DNA of 64,000 nt from Candidatus Aalborgicola bjergmarkensis. GTDB lineage: Bacteria > Pseudomonadota > Gammaproteobacteria > Burkholderiales > Burkholderiaceae_C. The notes under the pieces were generated by a model, which saw nothing but the letters and a program-made list of their open reading frames with translations, was not told the origin of the DNA and did no database searches. Of the stretch, positions 27,085-34,612 are shown one piece after another. Position 1 is the first letter of the stretch, and the number at the start of each line of letters is the position of its first letter. Location of the stretch: positions 62,001-126,000 of the forward strand of contig JADJFE010000007.1 in the NCBI GenBank assembly GCA_016708725.1, given 5' to 3'. The translations under genes and the position numbers were made by a program.

Positions 27085-28488
27085 TTAGTGCGTAATTGGC
27101 AATTGGATGGAAAAGACCGTCTGATCGCCAGACGATGTTGCCGAAATCGTTCCCCGATGTGCAGTCACGATGGATTTGGTAATCGCCAGACCCAAACCCG
27201 TTCCTTCCGTACGATGTTGCCGGGATGGATCGACCCGAAAGAAGCGATCAAATATGCGAGCCAGGAATTCTTCGGGAATTGGATCACCCTTGTTCGCAAT
27301 ATGGATAGTTATATCCTGTTGTGTCGCCTGGATCGAGACCTGGATAGCGGTCTTGCTGGATGCGTGTCGGATCGCGTTGGAGAGCAGATTGCCCAAAGCC
27401 CGGCGCAGCATGAGCCGGTCCGCGACAACTTCACCACCTCCTTCGACTGTGAGCTGCAGTTCCTTCTCTTCTGCCACGGCTTCGTAGTAGTCAAAGAGCG
27501 CCAGAATTTCTGTTGCCAGATTGACCTTCTCCCTGTTTAGGATCACCAGTTCATTTTCCGCCTTGGCGAGCAACAACATATCGGCAATCATCCGTGCCAT
27601 GTGCTCAAATTCCTCGGCGTTGGATTCGAGAATGCCCCGATATTCGTCCGCACTGCGGGGTCGCGACAAGGCGACGTGTGTCTGTGTCATCAGGTTGCTC
27701 ACCGGCGTACGCAGTTCGTGGGCTATATCGGATGAGAAGCCCGACAGCCGCTTGAAAGCTTCTTCCAGCCTGGTCAGCATCTCGTTCAGGGATTGCGCGA
27801 GTTCACCCAGCTCTATGGGTACCGCCCCCACGTTCAGGCGCTGGTCCAGCTGGTGGGCAGTGATTTCTTTTGTCTGTTCACGCATGAAGTGTAGCGGTGC
27901 CAACCCATGCCGGGCAACGCTCCATCCCAGCAGTCCGGTCAACACGGCGGCACACCCGACAAATACCCACAGCGTTTGTTGAAACGATTGCATGAATACT
28001 TCGTGGTGCACCATGTCCATGGCCACGGCAACCGTTAAATCGGGTTGGTCTGCATCGCCTGTGGGCAATTTCGCGACAAGTCCCCGATAGGATTGGTCTG
28101 CGCGTTTCCATATCACTGGATGATCGGGTTTGCGATTGACGCTATCCACGATGGAGTCGATGGACAAGCTGCCTGTCGAAGTGGCAAATAGCACTTTGTT
28201 GCTGGAGTCCAGCATCATCACTTCCAGGCTGTGGTGGCCAATGAGCGAGTTATCCAGCAGTGCGGTAATATTTTCCAGATCAGCAGGCGACTTCAATTTC
28301 CCGAATTTCCCAAGCGTGTGGCGGACGAGTTCCATCTTGCCGCTCAGAACCTCCATATCCTGTTCCTCGAAGTGTTTTTCGACTGAGGATGCAATGACCA
28401 GCCCCAGTGCCAGCAATACGCCCGACGATGCAAGACTGAACAGCAGCGTCAACCGGCGCGTGATGGAGGTGTTGCTGTAGAAGCTCAA
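27085..28488 (-). CDS. cusS: Copper-sensing histidine kinase CusS-like
   Basis: 467 residues: N-terminal helix (RLTLLFSLASSGVLLALGLV), periplasmic sensor domain of about 130 residues, second helix (VFVGCAAVLTGLLGW), HAMP, HisKA with SSDIAHELRTPVSNL (phospho-accepting His) and an HATPase domain with NLLSNAIRHA and GTGLGLAITKSI. Overlaps cusR by 4 bases. With cusR it should sense periplasmic Cu/Ag and turn on the cus genes. Confidence 0.93.
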   Translation of the reverse strand: MSFYSNTSITRRLTLLFSLASSGVLLALGLVIASSVEKHFEEQDMEVLSGKMELVRHTLGKFGKLKSPADLENITALLDNSLIGHHSLEVMMLDSSNKVLFATSTGSLSIDSIVDSVNRKPDHPVIWKRADQSYRGLVAKLPTGDADQPDLTVAVAMDMVHHEVFMQSFQQTLWVFVGCAAVLTGLLGWSVARHGLAPLHFMREQTKEITAHQLDQRLNVGAVPIELGELAQSLNEMLTRLEEAFKRLSGFSSDIAHELRTPVSNLMTQTHVALSRPRSADEYRGILESNAEEFEHMARMIADMLLLAKAENELVILNREKVNLATEILALFDYYEAVAEEKELQLTVEGGGEVVADRLMLRRALGNLLSNAIRHASSKTAIQVSIQATQQDITIHIANKGDPIPEEFLARIFDRFFRVDPSRQHRTEGTGLGLAITKSIVTAHRGTISATSSGDQTVFSIQLPITH

Positions 28489-29171
28489 TTCGGATTCTCC
28501 AGCACTTCCAGCACATATCCCATGCCACGCACGGTATGGATGAGTTTGGGATCAAAGTCTTCGTCCATCTTGGCGCGCAGGCGTCGCACAGCCACTTCGA
28601 TGACGTTGGTATCGCTGTCAAAGTTCATATCCCATATCTGCGATGCAATCAGTGACCGGGGAAGAACTTCATTCTGGCGGCGCATTAGTAATTCGAGCAG
28701 CGCGAATTCTTTGGCTGTCAAGTTGATGCGTTTGCCTGCACGGGTGACACGGCGGCGCAACAGGTCCAACTCCAGATCGGCGACACGCAGGAATTCCGCA
28801 GCCGTTGCCTTGCTCCCGCGTCGCAAAAGCGTTCGTACCCGCGCCAGCAATTCCGAAAATGCAAATGGCTTGACAAGGTAATCATCCGCACCCAGTTCAA
28901 GCCCCTTGACCCGGTCATCCACATGGTCACGGGCGGTCAGAAACAATACCGGCAGGTCTTTGCCGGACTTGCGAATGCCAGCCAGGACGGCCCAGCCATC
29001 CAGGCCGGGCAGCATGACATCCAGGATTACCAGGTCGTAGGCATCCGCCAGGGCGCTGTGCAGCCCATCTGTTCCATCACACACCAGGTCAATCACGAAT
29101 CCTGCTTCGGTCAGTCCTTGTTTCAGGTAGTTTCCAGTTTTTGTTTCGTCTTCGACGATCAGAATTCTCAT
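28485..29171 (-). CDS. cusR: Response regulator CusR-like (OmpR family)
   Basis: From ATG 29171, 228 residues. Receiver domain with acidic pair VEDE and phospho-accepting Asp in VILDVMLPGLDG; Lys in DYLVKPF. C-terminal winged helix with DTNVIEVAVRRLRAKMDEDF and TVRGMGYVLE. A longer start at 29240 lacks family support. It sits upstream of cusS and is divergent from the DUF4148 gene, with a palindromic box in between. Confidence 0.94.
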   Translation of the reverse strand: MRILIVEDETKTGNYLKQGLTEAGFVIDLVCDGTDGLHSALADAYDLVILDVMLPGLDGWAVLAGIRKSGKDLPVLFLTARDHVDDRVKGLELGADDYLVKPFAFSELLARVRTLLRRGSKATAAEFLRVADLELDLLRRRVTRAGKRINLTAKEFALLELLMRRQNEVLPRSLIASQIWDMNFDSDTNVIEVAVRRLRAKMDEDFDPKLIHTVRGMGYVLEVLENPN

Positions 29172-29247
29172 GGCGGCATTCCAGTTTCCAATTTGCATAC
29201 AAAGGCATGCTCGCCATTTTTGCATCGGTTCGTCCCTCAAAACGGCA

Positions 29248-29265
29248 GATGACAGGAATGTAATC
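29248..29265. promoter_or_regulatory. Putative CusR box between cusR and the DUF4148 gene
   Basis: GATGACA-GGAA-TGTAATC matches the GATTACA-N4-TGTAATC pattern with one change. It is followed by CTTGTCAGGTAG, and a similar TCTGTCAGGTAA follows the box at 30,754. The place in the divergent spacer fits autoregulation of cusRS and control of the DUF4148 gene. Confidence 0.6.
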
Positions 29266-29448
29266 TCCGGGTCACCTGCTTGTCAGGTAGCAGGGAACCT
29301 TGCGCCAAACCGTCACAGTTGTAATGCAAAAGTCATGCATCTGACAGGGGTCAACTTCTATAGTTCACCCGACGATGCAACTGTTGTGTTGTCGGTCTAG
29401 CGAAACACTTCGTGGGGCAGTTTTGAAATTTTTTCAATGGAGCACATC

Positions 29449-29940
29449 ATGATCCGTAACACACTCTCTATTCTCACTTTGGCTGTGGCTACTCTGGCTG
29501 CCGGTAGCGCGTTGGCCGATGGCGTACCAACCGGCAAAACCCGCGCACAGGTTATTGCCGAACTTGAAGAAGCCCAGCGCACCGGCGACATCGTCGTGCC
29601 GGGAATACCTGGGGGAAGAAAGCTCAATGAGCTGTATCCAGAGCGCTATCCTGCCAAGGCGGTTGCCCCCGGCAAAACCCGCGCACAGGTCATTGCCGAA
29701 CTTGAAGAAGCCCAGCGTACCGGCGACATCGTCGTGCCGGGGATACCTGGGGGAAGAAAGCTCAATGAGCTGTATCCAGAGCGCTATCCTGCCAAGGCGG
29801 TTGCCCCCGGCAAAACCCGCGCACAGGTTATTGCCGAACTTGAAGAGGCCCAGCGCACCGGCGACATCGTTGTAACAACAGGGGAAGGCGGGGGAAGAAA
29901 GCTCAATGAGCTGTACCCAAATTGGTATCCAAAAAAATAG
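29449..29940 (+). CDS. Exported DUF4148-like protein with three 46-residue repeats
   Basis: 163 residues. Signal peptide MIRNTLSILTLAVATLAAGS, cut near ALA. The mature protein is three tandem copies of a unit with KTRAQVIAELEEAQRTGDIV and RKLNELYPERYPAK, spaced exactly 138 bases at DNA level. Copies 1 and 2 are almost identical; copy 3 diverges at its end. DUF4148 proteins usually carry one such unit and are common in Burkholderiales; function unknown. GGAG lies 7 bases before the start. Divergent from cusR with a copper-type box between, so it may be copper-induced. Confidence 0.85.
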   Translation: MIRNTLSILTLAVATLAAGSALADGVPTGKTRAQVIAELEEAQRTGDIVVPGIPGGRKLNELYPERYPAKAVAPGKTRAQVIAELEEAQRTGDIVVPGIPGGRKLNELYPERYPAKAVAPGKTRAQVIAELEEAQRTGDIVVTTGEGGGRKLNELYPNWYPKK

Positions 29941-30035
29941 GCGCCTTTCAACCCATTCAAAACGTGTTCCGATTGTGAACACGCCCATTGGCCAGGCGAT
30001 GGACCTGGAACATCTTTTACTTCAGGAAATAAGTC

Positions 30036-30407
30036 ATGAAACTCACTTTGAATGCTACAAAAGTTGTTGCGGCCTCTTTAGTGCTGGGAATCGTGCTGGC
30101 GGGTTGTTCTTCTGACCCGCCCATGCCATCTTCCCAACTGCTCCAACGCATTGAATCGGCTCGTACACCAGCCGATCACGAATCGCTAGCCCAATATTAC
30201 GAAGGAGAGGCGACGGCTACCCGTACCCGTGCGGCAGAGCACCGCAAGATGGCCAAGACCTATCAGGGTATGCCGACCGGTGGCAAGGGAAACAACAACA
30301 TGCCAGCGTACCACGACGCACTCGCTACGCAGGCTGATAGCAGTGCAGCTGATTTTGCCAAATTGGCGGAGATCCATCGGCGAATGGCTGCCACTGCAAG
30401 GCCATGA
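30036..30407 (+). CDS. Small lipoprotein of unknown function
   Basis: 123 residues with a lipoprotein signal (VVAASLVLGIVLAGCSS, Cys near residue 24). The mature part is a helical, Ala/His-rich, amphipathic protein (SLAQYYEGEATATRTRAAEH, HRKMAKTY) with a Gly/Asn-rich turn. Similar small lipoproteins occur in copper and heavy-metal islands of Burkholderiales, from memory. It follows the DUF4148 gene by 95 bases on the same strand. Confidence 0.75.
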   Translation: MKLTLNATKVVAASLVLGIVLAGCSSDPPMPSSQLLQRIESARTPADHESLAQYYEGEATATRTRAAEHRKMAKTYQGMPTGGKGNNNMPAYHDALATQADSSAADFAKLAEIHRRMAATARP

Positions 30408-30437
30408 CATGGGTCTGCACCAAACGTTGTTAACGTC

Positions 30438-30746
30438 ATGATCAACTCCAGTAACCACATTGGGCTCATCAAACCGACGGCGGTCATCGGTCAACTGCTG
30501 AACAAGGCCGCCGGCAATGAGGGGGGGAGTTTTGGCGATGCGATGATTCAAGCCTTACAGGCTACAAGCAACCTGCAAAGGGAATCAGGACGGCTAGCCA
30601 AGGATGTCACTTTGGAAAAATCTACAGCAAGTCTTGAAGAAACCATGGTGGTCGGGGTCAAAGCCAATATTTCCTTTCAAGCAAATATTCAGGTGCGCAA
30701 TCGGGTTGTGCAGGCCTATACGGACATCATGAACATGCAAATATAG
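30438..30746 (+). CDS. fliE: Orphan FliE-like flagellar basal-body protein
   Basis: 102 residues. Its C-terminal half (SLEETMVVGVKANISFQANI, then VRNRVVQAYTDIMNMQI) matches the conserved FliE end, and the middle (LQRESGRLA) fits too. FliE joins the MS ring to the rod in flagella. No other flagellar gene is near, which is unusual. It lies in the copper island 30 bases after the lipoprotein gene, so it may be co-transcribed and recruited for another role. Confidence 0.8.
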   Translation: MINSSNHIGLIKPTAVIGQLLNKAAGNEGGSFGDAMIQALQATSNLQRESGRLAKDVTLEKSTASLEETMVVGVKANISFQANIQVRNRVVQAYTDIMNMQI

Positions 30747-30753
30747 CGATGAA

Positions 30754-30771
30754 GATTACAGCAATGTAATC
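30754..30771. promoter_or_regulatory. Perfect GATTACA-N4-TGTAATC palindrome
   Basis: GATTACA-GCAA-TGTAATC is a perfect inverted repeat, the best of three copper-type boxes in the island. It lies just after the fliE-like gene and has no recognisable gene downstream, so it may mark the promoter of a lost gene. Confidence 0.65.
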
Positions 30772-31346
30772 TTTTATTCACGTTTCTGTCAGGTAAGTTA
30801 CCGCAAACTGGAAAATCCAAGTCAACGGTTGCACTCCAGCCTGATGGAGACAACCGCATGGAAGGTGTTGGTAAATACACGGCAACCCCAGAAATGAAGG
30901 TGGTGGTTTCGATTACTCTGCCTGGCAAACAACCTGAACAAACAAGGTTTGCACCATTGGCTGCCAAGAAGGATGGGCATTGCTTGTGCGCCCGACCACA
31001 AGAACCATTCACCCCTTGCCGCGAAGCGCCATGCCGACTTTCTCCAGCGCACGCTCCAAGCGCGCCGGTTGCGCCGTCGCGTGCGTCTCATCGACTTCCT
31101 GTGGCGGCGACCCGTGCCTGGTCATTGACCTCGGAGGCATGCAGATGCAGGTTGGCAAACAAGCTTTCCGCCAAGGGCGTGCGAGCGATCTGGGCGTGCA
31201 GCAGTTTGGCATAGTCGTTGGATTCAAACGGTGGCCAGTCTGTTCCGGTGCCTGGTAGCGCAGGGTGCCGTTTTCCCAACCAGTTGACCATCGAGCAAGC
31301 AGTAATGCGGACCCCGCGTCGCCACAGCTTCATCCAATAGAGCGTG
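30772..31346. other. Gene-poor stretch with possible decayed minus-strand ORF
   Basis: About 570 bases. On the minus strand, MKLWRRGVRITACSMVNWLG (from about 31,333) and, in another frame, ARLERALEKVGMALRGKG (to about 31,012) look like two halves of one decayed gene split by a frameshift. I do not recognise it. The plus-strand ORFs here are shadows. Confidence 0.4.
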
Positions 31347-31374
31347 TTTTACGTAAAATATGCATCTATGCATA
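31347..31374. promoter_or_regulatory. Likely TA operator
   Basis: TTTTACGTAAAA, a perfect 12-bp palindrome, is followed at once by TATGCAT-C-TATGCATA. It lies 19 bases before the antitoxin start, where the autoregulatory operator of a Phd-type antitoxin is expected. Confidence 0.6.
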
Positions 31375-31392
31375 CTCTTCGAAGGATTGGCC

Positions 31393-31650
31393 ATGCGAAC
31401 TATCACAGCGACCGAGCTCACCCGCAATACCCGCGAAATACTGGACCGCGTTGCCACGCGGGGCGAGACCGTCACCATCGAGCGCAACCACACCATGATT
31501 GCGCAAATCATGCCCCCGCAGCAGACCATGACCGCCGATCAGGCATTGGCCGGACTCGCGTTTCCGATCCTGACCCCGGAGCAAGCCAAAGCGTGGCTTC
31601 AGGAAAGTAAAGACGGTTTTGGCGATACGGTGCGCGACCCATGGGCATGA
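31393..31650 (+). CDS. Phd/YefM-type antitoxin
   Basis: 85 residues. MRTITATELTRNTREILDRV is the DNA-binding head of Phd/YefM antitoxins, with the GETVTIERNHTMIAQIMP strand region behind it; the C-terminal 30 residues would wrap the toxin. AAGGA lies 6 bases before the ATG at 31393. Its stop overlaps the toxin start as ATGA. Confidence 0.88.
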   Translation: MRTITATELTRNTREILDRVATRGETVTIERNHTMIAQIMPPQQTMTADQALAGLAFPILTPEQAKAWLQESKDGFGDTVRDPWA

Positions 31651-32063
31651 TTTTTGATAGCTGTATTTGGGTGGGGCTGGCGTCCGGCCAAGTGGACGCC
31701 AGCGCGGTCACGCAGGCGGCGGGTGACCTGCCGGTATTCACATCCGCCATCTCCATCGGCGAGTTGGGTTTTGGCGTACATGCATGCGCCGATGCAACCG
31801 TGCGCTCTATGCGCGCGGCCTACCTACGCCAAGTGGAAAGTCGCCCCATTTTGAATGTTTCCAAACACACGGCGGCAGCCTTTGGGTTGCTTGCGGCCGC
31901 CGTCAAGCAAAGTGGCCGCTCGCCCCGAGCGCGTTACAACGATCTGTGGATAGCCGCACAAGCCATTGAACACGGGTACATCCTTTTGACGCTGAACACG
32001 GGCGATTTCGCTGACCTGCCGGGTTTACGGATCGCAACGCTGGCCCCCAGGTCGCAAGCATAA
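31647..32063 (+). CDS. vapC: PIN-domain toxin (VapC-like)
   Basis: 138 residues from ATG 31647. The PIN acidic residues are seen in MIFDSCIW, ISIGELGFG, ARYNDLWIAAQA and LNTGDFADL. VapC toxins are RNases that cut specific RNAs and are held by the paired antitoxin. The 4-base overlap shows coupling. The partner is of Phd type, not VapB type; such pairs are known. Confidence 0.9.
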   Translation: MIFDSCIWVGLASGQVDASAVTQAAGDLPVFTSAISIGELGFGVHACADATVRSMRAAYLRQVESRPILNVSKHTAAAFGLLAAAVKQSGRSPRARYNDLWIAAQAIEHGYILLTLNTGDFADLPGLRIATLAPRSQA

Positions 32064-32125
32064 TGGAAACGATTGTTCGTAGCGCTGATCGGCACATTCG
32101 TCTGCGGCGCTGTTTTAGTAAAAAA

Positions 32126-32314
32126 CATAGCTGCCCCCGCTTGATACATAAGGCGTACAGCCCGATTTGCCTTGAATTTTACCCTTCAAAACGGGTTGCA
32201 GCGACGCCAGCAAGGGCCATGAGGGGCAAAACGGACCGTTTCCGGGGGTTTTTACATGCCAAATCGGGCTGTAAGCCTTATGAAATAAACTGGTGAAGCT
32301 CTTATATCAGGAGC
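32126..32314 (-). repeat. Palindromic dispersed element, copy C (inverted)
   Basis: Same family as copies A, B and D but in opposite orientation. It starts CATAGCTGCCCCCGCTT and ends with AGCTCTTATATCAGGAGC. It lies 60 bases after vapC and could act as its terminator. Confidence 0.85.
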
Positions 32315-32324
32315 GTATCACAAA

Positions 32325-32397
32325 TCCACCCAGAAACCGACAAAAGCCCAGCGCACCGGCGACATCATCGCCCTGGGGATAAATCTCAACGTTCACC
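32325..32397 (+). pseudogene. Orphan scrap of the DUF4148 repeat
   Basis: AGCCCAGCGCACCGGCGACA and a following GGGGATAA-CTCAA region match the repeat unit of the gene at 29,449. Only half a unit remains, without start or stop. Confidence 0.6.
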
Positions 32398-32472
32398 AAA
32401 ATGACATGAAAACGTCGTCATTACGACATACACGCCTTGCAGAGTTGCCGCATTGATAACACACGGAGTAAC
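32398..32472 (+). repeat. 75-bp dispersed sequence with TCGTCATTACGA, copy 1
   Basis: From AAAATGACATGAAAAC to CACACGGA it matches 56,969-57,036 closely. It includes the 12-bp palindromic TCGT-CATT-ACGA. Copy 1 stands upstream of the EAL-CBS-GGDEF gene, copy 2 upstream of the LpxH-like gene, so it may be a shared regulatory region. Confidence 0.65.
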
Positions 32473-32515
32473 GGCAACCCGCAGCAAAGTCCCCCTAGGC
32501 ATTGCAGCCTAGGAA

Positions 32516-32533
32516 TCTTCACAAAACTGTCAC
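32516..32533 (+). promoter_or_regulatory. Pho box upstream of the first EAL-CBS-GGDEF gene
   Basis: TCTTCAC-AAAA-CTGTCAC, two 7-base direct repeats with a 4-base spacer, as PhoB binds. A -10-like TAACCT lies about 14 bases later. It suggests the c-di-GMP gene is induced by phosphate starvation. Confidence 0.65.
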
Positions 32534-32593
32534 GTGCAGTCCCTAACCTTACCACCATTCAGGCACATCAAGCCGAAATTGGTTCGGCAGGGT

Positions 32594-34453
32594 ATGAAGC
32601 ACTGGTTCAAACTTTCCAACCTGGGCAAGAACATGAATGCAACGACAGAAATCTCCCTGGGGCATCACATACAAGCACCAGCGTTCTCACGGTTTGCAGA
32701 ACGCCAGGAGTCCTTGCAGGAAATACTGCAACACAACCGTCTCTATCCGGTATTCCAGCCCATCGTCCGGCTCAATGATGCCAGCATTTACGCCCACGAA
32801 GCCTTGATTCGTGGACCACAGGGAAGCGCCCTGCACATGCCCGATGCACTCCTGGCCGCCGCCGCACGCGAGTCTCTGGGCAATGCCTTCGAGAATGCCT
32901 GTGTGGAGACCGCCATACAGACCTGGGGAAATATCAACGCCCCAGGGCGGGTTTTTGTGAACATGAGTGCACAGGCACTCACGGGCCTCATGGAAAAATA
33001 TGGCCGCGAAACCCTGGTCATGCTGGTGCGCAGCCTGGGGTTGACGCCACGCATGCTGGTGCTGGAAATTACCGAGCACCAACGTGTCGAGGATATGGAC
33101 TACCTCGAAGAAATCGTGCAACAAGTCCGCTTGGCCGGGGTATCGCTGGCATTGGATGACTTTGGCGACGGACACTCCAGCCTGCGCCTGTGGTCGCAAT
33201 TAAAGCCAGAAATAGTCAAGATCGACAAATACTTCACCAAAGACCTGAGCACGCATGGCGACAAGCTCAAGACCATTCAGGCACTGCAACAAATCGCCGT
33301 GATCTTTGGCAGTGAACTGGTTGCCGAGGGGATAGAAACGGCGGACGATCTTCGCGTGTTGCGTGACCTGGGGATTCATTACGGTCAGGGGTACTTCCTG
33401 GGCCGCCCGCAAGTGCAACCGGCAAACCACGTGCCGCAAGATGCGCAGCGGGTGCTGGGCGAGCGCCATATTGTGGTTTTCCCGGAACCAAGCCGCACCC
33501 CCACCGGGGGGTTGCTGCGCAATCTGGAGCTGATTGCAGCCCCTGGCGCCACAGCCCAGACCACCAATGACGAATTGTCCGCGCTGTTTGCGGCCAACCC
33601 TGCCCTGCATGCGGTTGCATTGCTGGAAGCGGATCGTCCAGTGGGCATCATCAACCGCGTACAGTTCATGAACGCCTATGCCAAGCTCTACTACCGCGAA
33701 GTCTCGGGGCGCAAGTCGTGCGAAATTCATGCGAACCGGGAACCACGTCTCGTGGAGCGCGGCTACAGCGTGGACGAGCTGCTGGGGATTTTGACTTCAC
33801 AGGACCAGCGCTACCTGAGCGATGGCTTCATTGCCACCGAAAACGGGCGTTATATTGGCCTGGGCACCGGCGACCAACTGGTGCGCTCGGTGACCGAGGC
33901 GCGCATTGAAGCCGCGCGCCATGCCAATCCTTTGACATCCTTGCCGGGCAACATTCCGATTAGCCAGCACATGGAGCGGCTTTTGGTCAAGCAGGTCCAT
34001 TTTGTGGCTTGTTATGCCGACTTGAACCACTTCAAGCCTTTTAATGACCACTACGGCTATTGGCGTGGCGACGAGATGATTCGCCTGGCGGCCCGCATTG
34101 CCATGGAGCAGTGCGATCCGCAGCGCGACTTTTTAGGCCATGTCGGCGGTGACGATTTCATTCTGTTATTCCAAAGCTCCGATTGGCGTGAACGTTGCGA
34201 GCGATTGGTATCCCATTTCAATACCCTGGCGCTGGATATGTATGACGAACAGGCGCGCGCTGCTGGTGGTATTTCGGGGGAGGATCGTCAGGGCTTGCCC
34301 CGGTTCTTTCCATGCACCACCTTGTCGATTGGCTCCGTGGCCATCCATGGCGGCCAATTCACCCGCGCCGAAGAAGTGGCCAATCTGGCCGCACTGGCCA
34401 AGCATGATGCCAAGCATGCAAATGTTGGCGTATTTGAACGCACGGCCTGCTAA
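32594..34453 (+). CDS. EAL-CBS-GGDEF c-di-GMP protein
   Basis: About 619 residues from ATG 32594; ATGs at 32534 and 32634 are alternatives. The N-terminal EAL domain keeps HEALIRG, NMSAQAL, EITEHQ, LDDFGDG, VKIDKYF, AEGIE and GQGYFLGRP, so phosphodiesterase activity looks possible. A CBS-pair region follows, then a GGDEF domain with LNHFKPFNDHYGYWRGDE and the active-site GGDDF. No membrane segments. Such proteins make or cut c-di-GMP; the balance cannot be read here. A Pho box lies upstream. Confidence 0.88.
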   Translation: MKHWFKLSNLGKNMNATTEISLGHHIQAPAFSRFAERQESLQEILQHNRLYPVFQPIVRLNDASIYAHEALIRGPQGSALHMPDALLAAAARESLGNAFENACVETAIQTWGNINAPGRVFVNMSAQALTGLMEKYGRETLVMLVRSLGLTPRMLVLEITEHQRVEDMDYLEEIVQQVRLAGVSLALDDFGDGHSSLRLWSQLKPEIVKIDKYFTKDLSTHGDKLKTIQALQQIAVIFGSELVAEGIETADDLRVLRDLGIHYGQGYFLGRPQVQPANHVPQDAQRVLGERHIVVFPEPSRTPTGGLLRNLELIAAPGATAQTTNDELSALFAANPALHAVALLEADRPVGIINRVQFMNAYAKLYYREVSGRKSCEIHANREPRLVERGYSVDELLGILTSQDQRYLSDGFIATENGRYIGLGTGDQLVRSVTEARIEAARHANPLTSLPGNIPISQHMERLLVKQVHFVACYADLNHFKPFNDHYGYWRGDEMIRLAARIAMEQCDPQRDFLGHVGGDDFILLFQSSDWRERCERLVSHFNTLALDMYDEQARAAGGISGEDRQGLPRFFPCTTLSIGSVAIHGGQFTRAEEVANLAALAKHDAKHANVGVFERTAC

Positions 34454-34464
34454 CGCTATGTTTT

Positions 34465-34500
34465 AAATAGCTGTACCCGCTTTATCTACGGGCTATATGG
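34465..34500 (-). repeat. Solo end of the palindromic element
   Basis: AAATAGCTGTACCCGCTTTATC matches one terminus of the dispersed palindromic element. No second end within 200 bases. Confidence 0.4.
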
Positions 34501-34544
34501 GCGATATGGGCGCTTTTATCCCATTCATCTCCCTTTGAAAGAAG

Positions 34545-34562
34545 CTGTAATACGCTTGTCAT
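34545..34562 (+). promoter_or_regulatory. Pho box upstream of phoX
   Basis: CTGTAAT-ACGC-TTGTCAT, 50 bases before the phoX start, with the 7-4-7 spacing of a PhoB site. Confidence 0.65.
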
Positions 34563-34612
34563 ACTGATCTGCGAGAGTACTGTTTCTCTAAGCAATATCA
34601 CAAGGAATATCC

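Noticed and set aside
29533..29940. Three 138-bp direct repeats as a CRISPR array
   Set aside because: The repeats are contiguous, in frame and coding, without spacers.
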